A stretch of 64,000 nt of DNA from Cordia subcordata (lineage: Eukaryota; Streptophyta; Magnoliopsida; Boraginales; Cordiaceae). Shown one piece after another: positions 35,500 to 45,641 of the stretch. The notes under the pieces are model-generated. The model made no database searches. It saw nothing but the letters and a program-made list of their open reading frames with translations, and was not told the origin of the DNA. The DNA lies in assembly GCA_028554755.1 (NCBI GenBank), contig JAPTOF010000007.1, positions 13,439,001-13,503,000 of the forward strand, written 5' to 3'. Position 1 is the first letter of the stretch; each line of letters begins with the position of its first letter. The position numbers were made by a program, and so were the translations under genes.

Positions 35500-36860
35500 T
35501 TCAATCCCATTGAGATGTCAACACATGTTCAAGGAGATCAACCAAATAACAATAAAGTTCCTCTTGGGAAATTATCAAGGTACAATCCACAGAATTTGAA
35601 TCCATCGAATGAGGTTTAGGTAGTACTATAATACATATACCTATGCAAGGAATTTCTATTCGAACTAGAATTAACAGCCACGACCAGGCTAATATCCCCC
35701 AGGTTATGGCTAGTATCCAACTTATCTCCAAAGATGATGACAGTTCATGGGTCAACAATTATCCCATGTTCCCTCCGATGGGCAACCTCTTATATGCAGC
35801 ACTAAAAGTGTTCCAAACTCCTCATTTGACCCTCTTGGGCAGTTGATAATATTCCCTTGTGATTCAATAAGAGGGGGTCAATGTTGCAGTAGCAATTTAG
35901 GGGCCAACCCCAGCTACAGGGACCATATAACAAGCTCTACTCATTTAGTCGAGCTCGCATGTAACTAGCCTTACCCTTATAGCCTGCTCAACCCATACAA
36001 TCGAAGCCATCCATGCAACTTGTTCAACTTATGCAACCAGTTCCACCTACTCAACCAAGTTCACAAGGGCAGTTGACTCTATCGACTTACCTAGTCATAC
36101 TTACCCAACTTGCTCCATTTGCTCAACCACCACCAATAATTCTATCCCCACTTACTCAACCTCTATTTCCAGTATAACTATTTTAAGTAATGGTTAAATA
36201 GGCAACAACAAATGGAGTGCTATGGGGAGCCCAAAATGCCAATCTAATAAAAAGATTCTCTCAATTTATGCAAGGTATAAACAAAATGGCTTAAGTTCAT
36301 AGTGTAGTCCTAACAACAACAGTAGGCAGGGGTTCAACAATAGCAAAGGGAATTTGGAGTTGGGGCCAATCTAGAAATGTCGAGAAGCTCAAGGTTACTT
36401 GTCTTTCTCCTCATCGACTAGCCAAGGGAGAAGTATGTTGTTGTTTTAGGCTCGATCTTGAACTCCTATCTCTTTACATCTAAAATAGTGAATCAATCAA
36501 TTCTAGAGAGTGCCTAAAATGTCAAATTGCCACATTATGAAGGCTTAGGAGGTTCACGTCACTACATTTGTGGGATCGGCTAAGCCATGCTACTCTATAA
36601 CACCAATGATGAGGCTTAATAAGAACTTTCTAACAACCCTTGGAAGAATGACATTGGCATGGTTCTTATGAGACTTGAATCAAACATCTTACACATATAG
36701 GCCTCATGTTGATATGCCTTAAGATTCATAGTCAACTTGACCTATCTGAAGCGGGCCACATGTTCATTGTGGATCTAACTTTCCATAATATAGTTTCAAT
36801 TATAGAGTCAAAATCTTGCCAAGCGTGTCCTTTCACTCAATCATTTCTATAAATAGGGAT
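35500..36860 (+). pseudogene. Ty3/gypsy gag remnant
   Basis: After the primer site an ATG at about 35516 starts MSTHVQGDQPNNN and soon runs into stops. A Pro/Gln-rich stretch follows (36000-36180). Around 36530-36690 the three frames together show pieces of the retrotransposon Gag domain: (L)P-YEGLGG..HYI, then NTNDEA, then TLGRMTLAWF, compare the usual 'Y-G--DP--H---F--AM-----ND-AL---F--TL-G-AL-WF'. Frameshifts are frequent. No protease or RT follows; the sequence changes near 36860. Confidence 0.6.
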
Positions 36861-37030
36861 TTCACCGTAAACCAGTGGCATCTTTATGTCTTCTAATGTC
36901 ACAGGAATTACGGATGTAACCCTGACTCCTTTTCCCCCTATAGGACATGCCTCCGGTATTACCACCGTATCAAGGGATTACATTATTGGGATGTCTTGGA
37001 CACCCTTGTCGATTTGGCATAGAATGGTGC

Positions 37031-37330
37031 TCAGTGGACACGAAGACAAGCAGTTGTTCCAACAAGGATTCTAATTTCTGCCACAACTCTTTCTTTATCT
37101 CGTTTGATTGCCAACCTTGAGGGTTTGGCATCTCTTGCCTTTCTTTCTAGTTTCGATTCCAATTCTTTAATTCTGAATCGCATCATGAGTTCCTGTTTGT
37201 TCATTGCCATAGACGATACTACATCTGAGGTTTGAATAAGATTTCTATTTGCCATCAAGCTCAACCTATTCGATAGTATCACGTGTACCCATGATGTGGG
37301 TGCCAAATTATAGACCTCCAATCAACAATT
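37031..37330 (-). pseudogene. 5' end of a second gypsy element (minus strand)
   Basis: On the minus strand TTGGCACCCACATCATGGGT (37287-37306) resembles the gypsy primer site TTGGCGCCCACCGTGGGG. An open frame of about 75 codons follows, rich in Lys/Glu/Arg (FRIKELESKLERKARDAK), likely a coiled-coil start of a gag-like protein. The frame is open upstream through the primer site, so its true start is unclear. An LTR may lie to the right (37310-37700), but its ends are not defined. Confidence 0.4.
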
Positions 37331-38047
37331 GAGGTCATTTCTAGAAAATGACTAGTACAGACCTCTTTCCTTTGCTAGCAGGCACCAATGATATCATACC
37401 TGGTCGAGTGTATATAGGTGATAAGTTAAGATGTTGTGTCTGCTACTGTTTAGGGTGGGACCATGTAAGACTTGAGGCACCCTAAAATCTTTCCAGTTCT
37501 GCAAGATTGTAGTTTGCCTATTAGTTTTTACCTCTGTCATTTCATCCCTAGAAGGTGATTACCTACAATGCATGAGGTGCGATCTTCTTTGCTTTTTTGT
37601 TGAATTTCTTTGCAAGTTCTATTGTGATAACTTAGGAACATCCTTTAGGACCATGGACGTCCATCCTTAAGGCCCAAAAGTGAAATACCCACAACAGATA
37701 ATAGTATTCTTTACACATAATTATAATTAAAATATGTAATATAATTGGTCTTCTTAATTAACTTCAGATCCCAGAACCTCAAATCTTTTGCTCCTGGCAA
37801 AGTACGATTGCTATTTAAATCTCACATAGTGAGATTATGAATGTAGTAACAAGTTCACTATGATTTAGGATTGTTGAGTTAGAATCCAAAACATGAAAAG
37901 ATTTAACACTTTCTTGTTAAGTTACTATTTTATTTAAGAGTTCAATTTGTTAAAAGAGATTTATTATATTTATTTCTTATTTTTCAATATGTCCCTTTAG
38001 TGCAAGCAAAATTCGCTGCGAGCCTTGTGAATGGACCTAGTTTTTAC
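37331..38047. other. Unassigned stretch
   Basis: No gene. Part may be LTR of the minus-strand gypsy remnant. Confidence 0.4.
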
Positions 38048-38050
38048 TTA

Positions 38051-38511
38051 GAGGGTGTTTGGTTTGGCCTTTCTTTTTGTTTTTCCGGTCAAACCTTCTT
38101 AAAGCCTGATTTCAGCTAATGAAAATGTTTGTTTTGATTAACAACGTGCTTTTTTTAAGTGGCTTCAAGTAGAAAATACGAACTGCTTTTTATGGTTTTA
38201 AGTACTTTGAAAAAAAAAAAACAAGTTTGACCAAATCATTTACTATCTTATCCTTACTTTTTTATTTTTATTACTAAAATATCTTTACTCTTTTATCTTA
38301 TACTTACCTTTTTAAATTCTATTTTAGTGTCCTTAATAGTTATTTTAACTACATAACTTACTTTTTAACTCACTTTAATCAAACATGTAAATATTTATTT
38401 TTATAACTACAATTTTTATTCAAACACGTTACTACTTAAAGTTGATAATTAAAAAAAAAAAAAACCAAAGTACTTTAAGTAGTTTTTTTAAAAGTCAATG
38501 CAAACACCCTC
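38051..38511. mobile_element. Tourist-like MITE (461 bp)
   Basis: The left end GAGGGTGTTTGGTTTGGC matches the reverse complement of the right end, GAGGGTGTTTGCATTGAC. The flanks are TTA on both sides (38048-38050, 38512-38514), the target duplication of PIF/Harbinger elements. AT-rich, with no coding sequence. Confidence 0.8.
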
Positions 38512-38514
38512 TTA

Positions 38515-39082
38515 ATCAAAGCGAGAATGCTTAAACCATGAGAGTTCGAACACTATATAAGATTACAACCTCATTTAAGTATTTGAACTATTACGAAGAA
38601 AATTATTACAATTATTTCTTATTTTCAATAATTTTCCAATAATTCTGCCAATTACGAACATAAATTAAAAAATAACAATTGGGTTCTCACAATAATCTTT
38701 AGGTGAAGCAACACCCATCAATAATTTGTTTAGTGATCAGTAAAATGCACCCAAACAAGAATGTCTGCCGCAATAACACTTCCACAGAACTGTCCTTTGA
38801 AGATATTAAAAAGAAAAGGGACAATAAAGTAGTCAACCACTACCAATGTGCGCATTGCATTAAAAAAAATTGCGCTACTGAATTGAAAACTGCGCCCGAG
38901 TTTCGTTACTGAACTGAAAAAAGAAAAAAAAAATGTGCACCCGATTTGTTATTGGATTAAGTCTCTTCGCCATTTTATTTTCTTAGGATTTGGAAATCAA
39001 TGCACTAAAAGCTTTCGGCCTTGTGGAGCATGTGGCATGCTAGATTCAGGCGGTGGCAGAAAGAAAACCATGATTATATGAA
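38515..39082. other. Spacer between the two MITEs
   Basis: The 69-codon plus frame at 38703 is without a domain. Nothing else is recognised. Confidence 0.5.
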
Positions 39083-39555
39083 GAGGGTGTTTAGATTGGC
39101 TCTTTGAAAAAAAGTATTTTTGACTTTAAGTAATTTTTTTTATTTAATTTTAAGTAATAACGTATTTGAATAAAAATTATAGTTATATGTTTGATAAATA
39201 GTTATATGTTTGGTAAATGTGAATTAAAAAGTAACGTATATTGTTAAAATAATTTTTAAAGACATGGAAATAGAATTTAAAATAGTAATTATAACAAAAA
39301 AGAATAAAGATAATTTGATAATAAAGACAAAAAATAAGAATAAAATAGTAAATAATTTGGTCAAATTTACTATTTTTAAAATGCTTATAACCATAAAAAA
39401 TTGAAGTTGGAGGAGGAAAGCTTTTTATTTTTTGTTTAAAGTCAATTAAAAACAACACTTTTTTTTTATTGAAACAAACACTTATATTAGCTTAAATTGG
39501 GTTTTAAGTAGGTTTGACCCCAAAAAAAAAAATAAAAGCCAAACCAAACACCCTC
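39083..39555. mobile_element. Tourist-like MITE, inverted relative (473 bp)
   Basis: The ends are GAGGGTGTTTAGATTGGC and, reverse-complemented on the right, GAGGGTGTTTGGTTTGGC. The flanks are GAA and TAA, close to the TAA expected. Its interior matches the reverse complement of the copy at 38051-38511 (for example TTTGACCAAAT and the TATGGTTATAAG region), so the two are inverted copies of one family about 570 bp apart. Confidence 0.8.
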
Positions 39556-40965
39556 TAAATTCCTTGAGTCCAAAAATTCACTCTAAACATGTATATCTAT
39601 CTATATATATAGAACAAACATATGCACCATGTACGATCTCTCCAAATTTTATTATTCCTATAATACTGTCACGCATCATTTGTATATTAAAAAAAAAAAA
39701 GGTTGTTATGTAAATTAAAAAAGACAAAATTAATCTGTTATATTAAAAAAAATAATCAATAAATGATGACAAATGTATCAATCTATATCTTTCATGATTT
39801 TTCTTTCTAAAATTATTAGATTTTATAAAAATATAAAAGTTGTAATTGATGTTAAAAATTTAATATGACAAAATATATTTATACTTTATCCCTCATATTA
39901 ATTGTCTAAATTAACTACTAAAACTAACAAAAACATAAAAGTACTCGTTTCTTCCTTCTATCTTGCTCCAACATTTCAACAAGTGGATAAGTATTACCTT
40001 AAGAATCCAAGTTCAAGAGATTTGGACAAACTAATCAACGTATTTGTTAGCTTGTGGATGCATCTATTTCTATTTTACAGAAAATCCAGTCTGTCATCTG
40101 TAACTCGTCTAGAGACAAGACGAATTACTTCTCAAACCACATGCTAATTGCACGTCTTCTCTCGTTTCATACTTGACGAGACGTTGATTGGTCGGTAAAT
40201 GCCAAATTTGCTAGACTTCTTTAAGACTTCTTTAAAGGGGTCGATGGATCACAAGAGCGCAAATCAAGGACAAATAATAGTGAGGCCAGTGTGACGATAC
40301 TGACAATATAAATAAGAGTTAAAAGACCTCATGAGTACGTACTCTGCTAAGAGGAAGCTTCGCATAGATAATTTCGAAGGACAGCCACGTTTGCGTAGAC
40401 AAATTCTGTGTAGACAAATGTGGACGATTATGGTGTTTCGGTGGTTAAATTTCGTTAATTAAATTTTTTTAATTGTAAAAAAAATAGTGGACGACAATGC
40501 TTAGGTTGAGTACTCCATATATGTGAACGATCCTCCTTTTGGACGACAGTTTCGCTGGTTTCTGCTGGCATTTCGCGAAAGAAAATCATGAGGAACTATT
40601 TTTAGCAGAAACATGGGGCATATGCCTTCTTTTCACATACATATTTTTGATTTAAAAATAAACTCATCCTATATATGAGATTCACTTAAAATTCATAAAT
40701 TTCGTATTATAGTAATGCACGCCAACGCATTTTCTAGAATTGATTAAAAGTGGTACGATATTTGTGATGATGGCACATATTAATATGTGTAGGGTAGCTT
40801 TGTTTAAATTTATATAGATGTGATATCAAGATTTTCAATTATAGATATATATTTTATTTAAAGATTAGCTAAACGATGACATTAAAACTTATTTTGAGCT
40901 AGAAGTTCCAAAAGAAAGTTGGAGTAAAATAGATGATTCATCTTGAAAAATTGAGTATACGTAGA
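39556..40965. other. AT-rich intergenic stretch
   Basis: No gene recognised on either strand. Confidence 0.5.
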
Positions 40966-41366
40966 GGCTGTTTGGCCTAACTTTTAGATACTCAAAAGTG
41001 TTTTATGTCAATTTAGACGCTAAAGCTATCTTATTTGGTAAATTTTTAAAAGTACTTTTACGTAAAAGTCAAAATTTAAAAAAGCTAAGAACCAGAAGCT
41101 CCAAATTGGAACTTTTTGAAAAACTGCTTTTACATCACGTAAAAAATTCTTTTTTTCCTTCTTTATAAAAAATACTACTCCATAATTTTCAAATTTCAAT
41201 ATTATCCTCAAAACAATTAAAAGCTCAATCCCTAAAATACAAGGCCAAGCAATCAGCAGCTTTTATTCAATAGTACTTTTAACTAAAGCTCTACTTCTAA
41301 CAGTTCTATAACTCAATAGCTAAAATCTCATAATTAGACCAAACAAAAAATTAGAGCTAAATAGCC
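40966..41366. mobile_element. Possible MITE with GGCTGTTTGG ends
   Basis: The left end GGCTGTTTGGCCTAACTTTT is partly matched by the reverse complement of the right end, GGCTATTTAGCTCTAATTTT. The interior has short mirrored AAGCTC/GAGCTT-type segments. No clear target duplication. Confidence 0.4.
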
Positions 41367-42647
41367 TTTTTCTTTCTTCAACTTTATTGATATCCAGTAC
41401 AATTAGATCCACAAGTGGAAACATCTAAAAGTTACTCCTTGACTTGCATAGAGTTTTTCCATGACTTCATTTGAAGGATAAACATTTGTAAACCCTTTCG
41501 AATTAATATAGTTTAAGTATTTCACCGGACAAACCCTAACATAATGTTTGGTAACACTTGTATTATGGAGTTCATTTCATTTTGTGAGAATTATAATTTC
41601 AAATGAATTACGTTATTTAATTTGGAACTGTAAAATAGTTTTAAATCTATTATATCATTTATAAATCTCAATTGTATTTAGTACACATGTAGAATTGGAA
41701 TTGATATGTATATTTTATTTAAGTACCCTTTAGTTATTTTATTGCCATTAGATTTTATAGAATTCATTTATTCCAAATACACTATAAAAAATATTATATG
41801 TTTAACCAGCTTCCAATGACATAGACTCATTTGAACTAACTTTTGTTGAAAATGTTGTTTTAACAGCTTTTGAAAAAAATAATTTTTTTAAGAAGCTAAA
41901 AATTCTGATATTTTCAACTTTTTTTAAAATCAAGCCAAATAGTTATTGTAAAAAAAATGTACTTTTTTTTAATGAAAAAGATAGTTTTTCTTAAAAAATA
42001 GCCAATCCAAATAAACCCATCAGCCAAATATTAAAAACAAACTAAACAGTATATAGAGTGCTCCAAAATATTTAGTGTTTGCCAATAAATCTCATTTATC
42101 ACGGTATATATAAAAACAACCCAATTTAAAGTCAATCATAAAACGCAAAAAACCATCTAAAAACTGAATAAAAATCTTTTAGTGAGGGGGTTAAGGCCAC
42201 TCCTAATGTGAGATTTGTTCATTGGGTCTATTCATCCAAAATCAAGATCTTCTCCTAACTCACATTACGTCCTAAGCTTCTAACTTTAAATTGTCACGAT
42301 TTGTTGATATTTTAAAAATAGCATATATGATTGGGCTTTTAACTTTAGAAGGTTAAGACTAAGTGGAAGTCAGGAGAGCATTCAAATTTGTTTGTCCAGC
42401 CTAACCATGTACAATATTAACTAAACGATCCGAATTGTCACAATATAGTGGCTGGATGTATTCGGGCAAAAAATATTCATTGCCCACGGAAAAAGCAGAA
42501 AATGTTCATGGTAATTTTCACTTAAAATCCCTCGGGATTTATGAAATTTTAATTTAGCCTCCATGAAATTTTGGAAAGTGCCACTTGACTTCTTAATTTT
42601 GCGGATAAGTTTCTCACTCAATTTCCCAACCAATTCTTTGATGTGAA
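41367..42647. other. AT-rich intergenic stretch
   Basis: Nothing recognised beyond AT-rich low-complexity sequence. Confidence 0.5.
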
Positions 42648-43180
42648 ATGGGGCATTTGATCAACTCTAAATTATTCGTACCTTTTTATACATGTTCACA
42701 TGTGGTGATATTTCAAATTATAATCATATATGACAACTCAAGGCTCAAGCTATTAGTCATTTCTATTTGACAATCATGTTGAAACAAGTAAACAAAGTTG
42801 TTTCTGAAAAAAATATATTTGTGAGGTATCATAATAAGTTTTTAAAAAATGATTTTTCGTCATTAAGTTTAAGACTAAAAAAATTTCCGCTCTAACCTAA
42901 CCCCACTCTTATGGAATCTTTGATTTTGCTAAGCTCTCCACGCAATAATGGGGCATTTTATCAACTCTACTTATTTGTACCTTTTGTATACATGTTTAGA
43001 ATGTGGTGATGTTTTAAATTACAATCATATGCAGCTCAAGACTCAAGCTATTAATCATTTCCATTTAGACAATCTTGTTGAAGCAAATAAACAAAGTTGT
43101 TCTAAGGAAAATATTCGTGAGGCATCATGATAAAATTTAAGAAGTATGCTCTTTTGTCATTAAGATTAAGACTTGAAAAG
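42648..43180. repeat. 300-bp tandem duplication
   Basis: Copy 1 starts at 42648 and copy 2 at 42948, both with ATGGGGCATTT(G/T)ATCAACT. They stay alignable to GTCATTAAG(T/A)TTAAGACT, about 235 bp into each unit, with substitutions and small indels. The part between about 42890 and 42947 has a weak third relative near 43330. Confidence 0.85.
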
Positions 43181-43208
43181 GTATATGCGGTTATGACATT
43201 GATTAATT

Positions 43209-43266
43209 TTAGGAAAGATGGTTAAAAGCAAGGAAAATTAGGAAAGATGGTTAAAAGCAAGGAAAG
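43209..43266. repeat. 29-bp tandem duplication
   Basis: TTAGGAAAGATGGTTAAAAG plus the next nine bases occurs twice in a row, starting at 43209 and 43238. Confidence 0.9.
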
Positions 43267-44532
43267 ACATACAATTAATATGTAATTATATCAATGAAGT
43301 AATCTCTGATTTTAAAATTTTTTTTAACCCTACGCTTAACTCAGCTCCATTCTTGTAAAATTTAGTACTAGATCATCACTCATGAAAAAATTCATCTCAA
43401 TTACTTGAACTGCTGTCTAATCCCTCTTTTTTGATTTATTAAAATTATTTTCTTTTTGGAAAGTCCTCTTTCATTTTATGCGAAAGGTAATAATTTTATT
43501 TCTAAATAGGGAGAAAGAATCTTTGTAAACTACTACCTTGATGACACATTTATTTTCGCAAGAGTGTCTACAATTATGAAAGCCACTCGTAGTCCCAATC
43601 ACAGATCCGAAGATCTACGTAAAGAATCCGTCATCATGACCTGTTCACACATACACTTTTCAAAACTTCATATTACGAGATTTCCTAAATCTTTTTCTCA
43701 CTCACCTAAGAATTAAATAAATTAAGATCTTCAAATCTTTTGCTATTTCATGTTGCATTTCTTTTTATTATCTATCTTTTTCCTTTTTCTTCCGTCTTTA
43801 GAATTTTAAATTTATAATACTCAAAGACTTATATTGTTATTTTTAATTTACAACTTTAATTATCACTCACTTCATATTTAGATAAAATAATTTCAAAATA
43901 TTCATGAGTGTATATATATATATATATCTTTTTACCAATGTCACATATTTTTATTTTATGACATGTTTCTCTCTAAAAGGTTTATGTCTTTTTTTTATTA
44001 TTATTATTAATGTCCATGCCTTTTCTCATTTTACTTTCCCAATTTAAATGCTTTATTCAATTAGTGCAAATATCTCACTAAAAAATATAATTAATATTAG
44101 AAACTTTACTCAAAAAAATTTATAAAATATATTTACATTTTGTCCTTGTATGAACTGTAAAAAAAGTATATATGTACATTTTAATGTCACATATCTCAAT
44201 TCTATTAATTCTTTCCTCCTAACAGGAATTGCATTCTAATAAATATGTTGTTCATTTCAATTACTCGTCTTGTTAAAAAAAAATAAATAGAAAATATATA
44301 TAGTAATTGGCAATAAATAAAAATACTAAAAATATTTAACTTCATCGTGAATTGCACGTCTACTTATTAAAAATAAATAAATCAAAGTCCATATAAAATA
44401 GGAAATGTGAAAAAGATACGGCGCGGGACCTTAACAAAAGTAGAAATTAGCGATCGAACAAAAAACGGAACAATCAGCTAAACTTGACTCCACCGCAACC
44501 ACCACTTGGTTTTCTTCTCCTCGACACCATTT
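43267..44532. other. AT-rich upstream region of the ceramidase gene
   Basis: No gene. It contains a short (TA)n at about 43912 and (TTA)n near 43997. The last 130 bp become less AT-rich toward the promoter. Confidence 0.5.
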
Positions 44533-44540
44533 TATATAAA
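44533..44540 (+). promoter_or_regulatory. TATA box of the ceramidase gene
   Basis: TATATAAA, followed 10-55 bp downstream by a long pyrimidine-rich stretch (CTTCTCTCTCTATTTCTC) as in many plant core promoters. Transcription would start around 44562-44575. Confidence 0.6.
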
Positions 44541-44561
44541 TACATACAAATCTCCCTTCGT

Positions 44562-45641
44562 CTTCTCTCTCTATTTCTCTATCTCTCCTTCTCAGTCTCT
44601 ATTGCTGCTAACTGTTCTGTTATTGCTCAAAATTTTCACTTAGCAGGAATTAAGAATCAAATTTCGGAAACAGATCGAGAACTTTTGTCGACTCTGTTTT
44701 AACGTTAAAGTACGCGCAACGTAACAACATCTCATCTTTACTAGCTTGAATTGTGATGTTGTTTGTTCTCTTTAACAATGTCGTTGAGCTTCGCTATTTT
44801 CGTATTTTTTGTTTATCTTTTTTTTTTTTCTTTATCATTTTACGAACTTCATGTTTAACTGAATTTACTGGTGTATTTTGGTACTGTTTACGTTTAATTT
44901 TGTGTGCGTGCGCGCGTGTGTATTTTGTTGTGTTTTGTGGAGACATGTCTCTGATGGATCGAAGACGTTTAATTCATGAGCTTTTGGCACGTCGTCTAAA
45001 AGGTTAAATTGATATTGAAGAGTTTATTTTTATGTATTTGATGTTTTCAATACATGTCCTCACTTGTAAGTGATTCATTTTCATTTTGGTTAGAGATTTT
45101 CATGTTTATGTATTCTTGTTGTAATTCATTTTGATCGAGTATCGCGAGTCATTTTGTGCTGAATAATCTGTAAATTATACTATCTTGTCTAATAGCTTAA
45201 GCTGTTATGGAAGGTTTACATTAGTTACTCGTTGTCTTCGCTGTAATAATTAATTTTAGTTTTTCATTTGATCGTCAACAATTATTTGACTGTTGGCGGG
45301 TCTCTTTGTATGTGTTGTCCGGAAGGAGAAGGACTCAATGATTATTCATTCGCCTCGCTTATGCCTATATTTACAAACAACATTGTCAATATTGCTGTGT
45401 TTTCGTCCTTGTTTCGGTTAATACATGGATGATCTATAGCTAATCGTTACTAATTTTGGCGGTCTTAGCTCTTGGTTTTTAAAATTTTTAATTTAAGTTC
45501 TGGCGTTTAGCATTTATGAGCTCGAGAAAAGATTGTCATCAATTAGTATATTCTTAATTTTATTTTATTGCAAGGAGCTGATATTATCTTTGGTATACAT
45601 TTTCAGCTCTTGCCTAGGCAAATGCCAGAAATAATTTAGTT
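44562..45641 (+). other. NCER: Ceramidase 5' leader: exon 1, leader intron, start of exon 2
   Basis: Exon 1 is non-coding and free of ATG. A likely donor is at 44721 (CAAC|GTAACA) and the acceptor at 45606 (TTTTCAG|CTCTTG), giving an 886-bp T-rich intron inside the leader. Exon 2 then has 35 nt before the start codon. The acceptor is well supported; exon 1 and its donor are inferred. Frames inside the intron (44753-45007) are not genes. Confidence 0.55.
45622..45639 (+). promoter_or_regulatory. Upstream ORF MPEII ending 2 nt before the main ATG
   Basis: In exon 2, ATG CCA GAA ATA ATT TAG encodes five residues and stops at 45639; the main ATG is at 45642. It is the only upstream ATG visible in the predicted leader. 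Such a short uORF so close to the start could lower translation or push ribosomes to a later ATG (45669, Met10). Confidence 0.65.

Noticed and set aside
44484..44702. 72-codon plus frame over the ceramidase promoter
   Set aside because: It starts upstream of the TATA box and runs through the predicted non-coding exon 1, so its ATG would not be in the mRNA.
44753..45007. 84-codon frame downstream of exon 1
   Set aside because: Lies within the leader intron; no similarity and no supporting signals.
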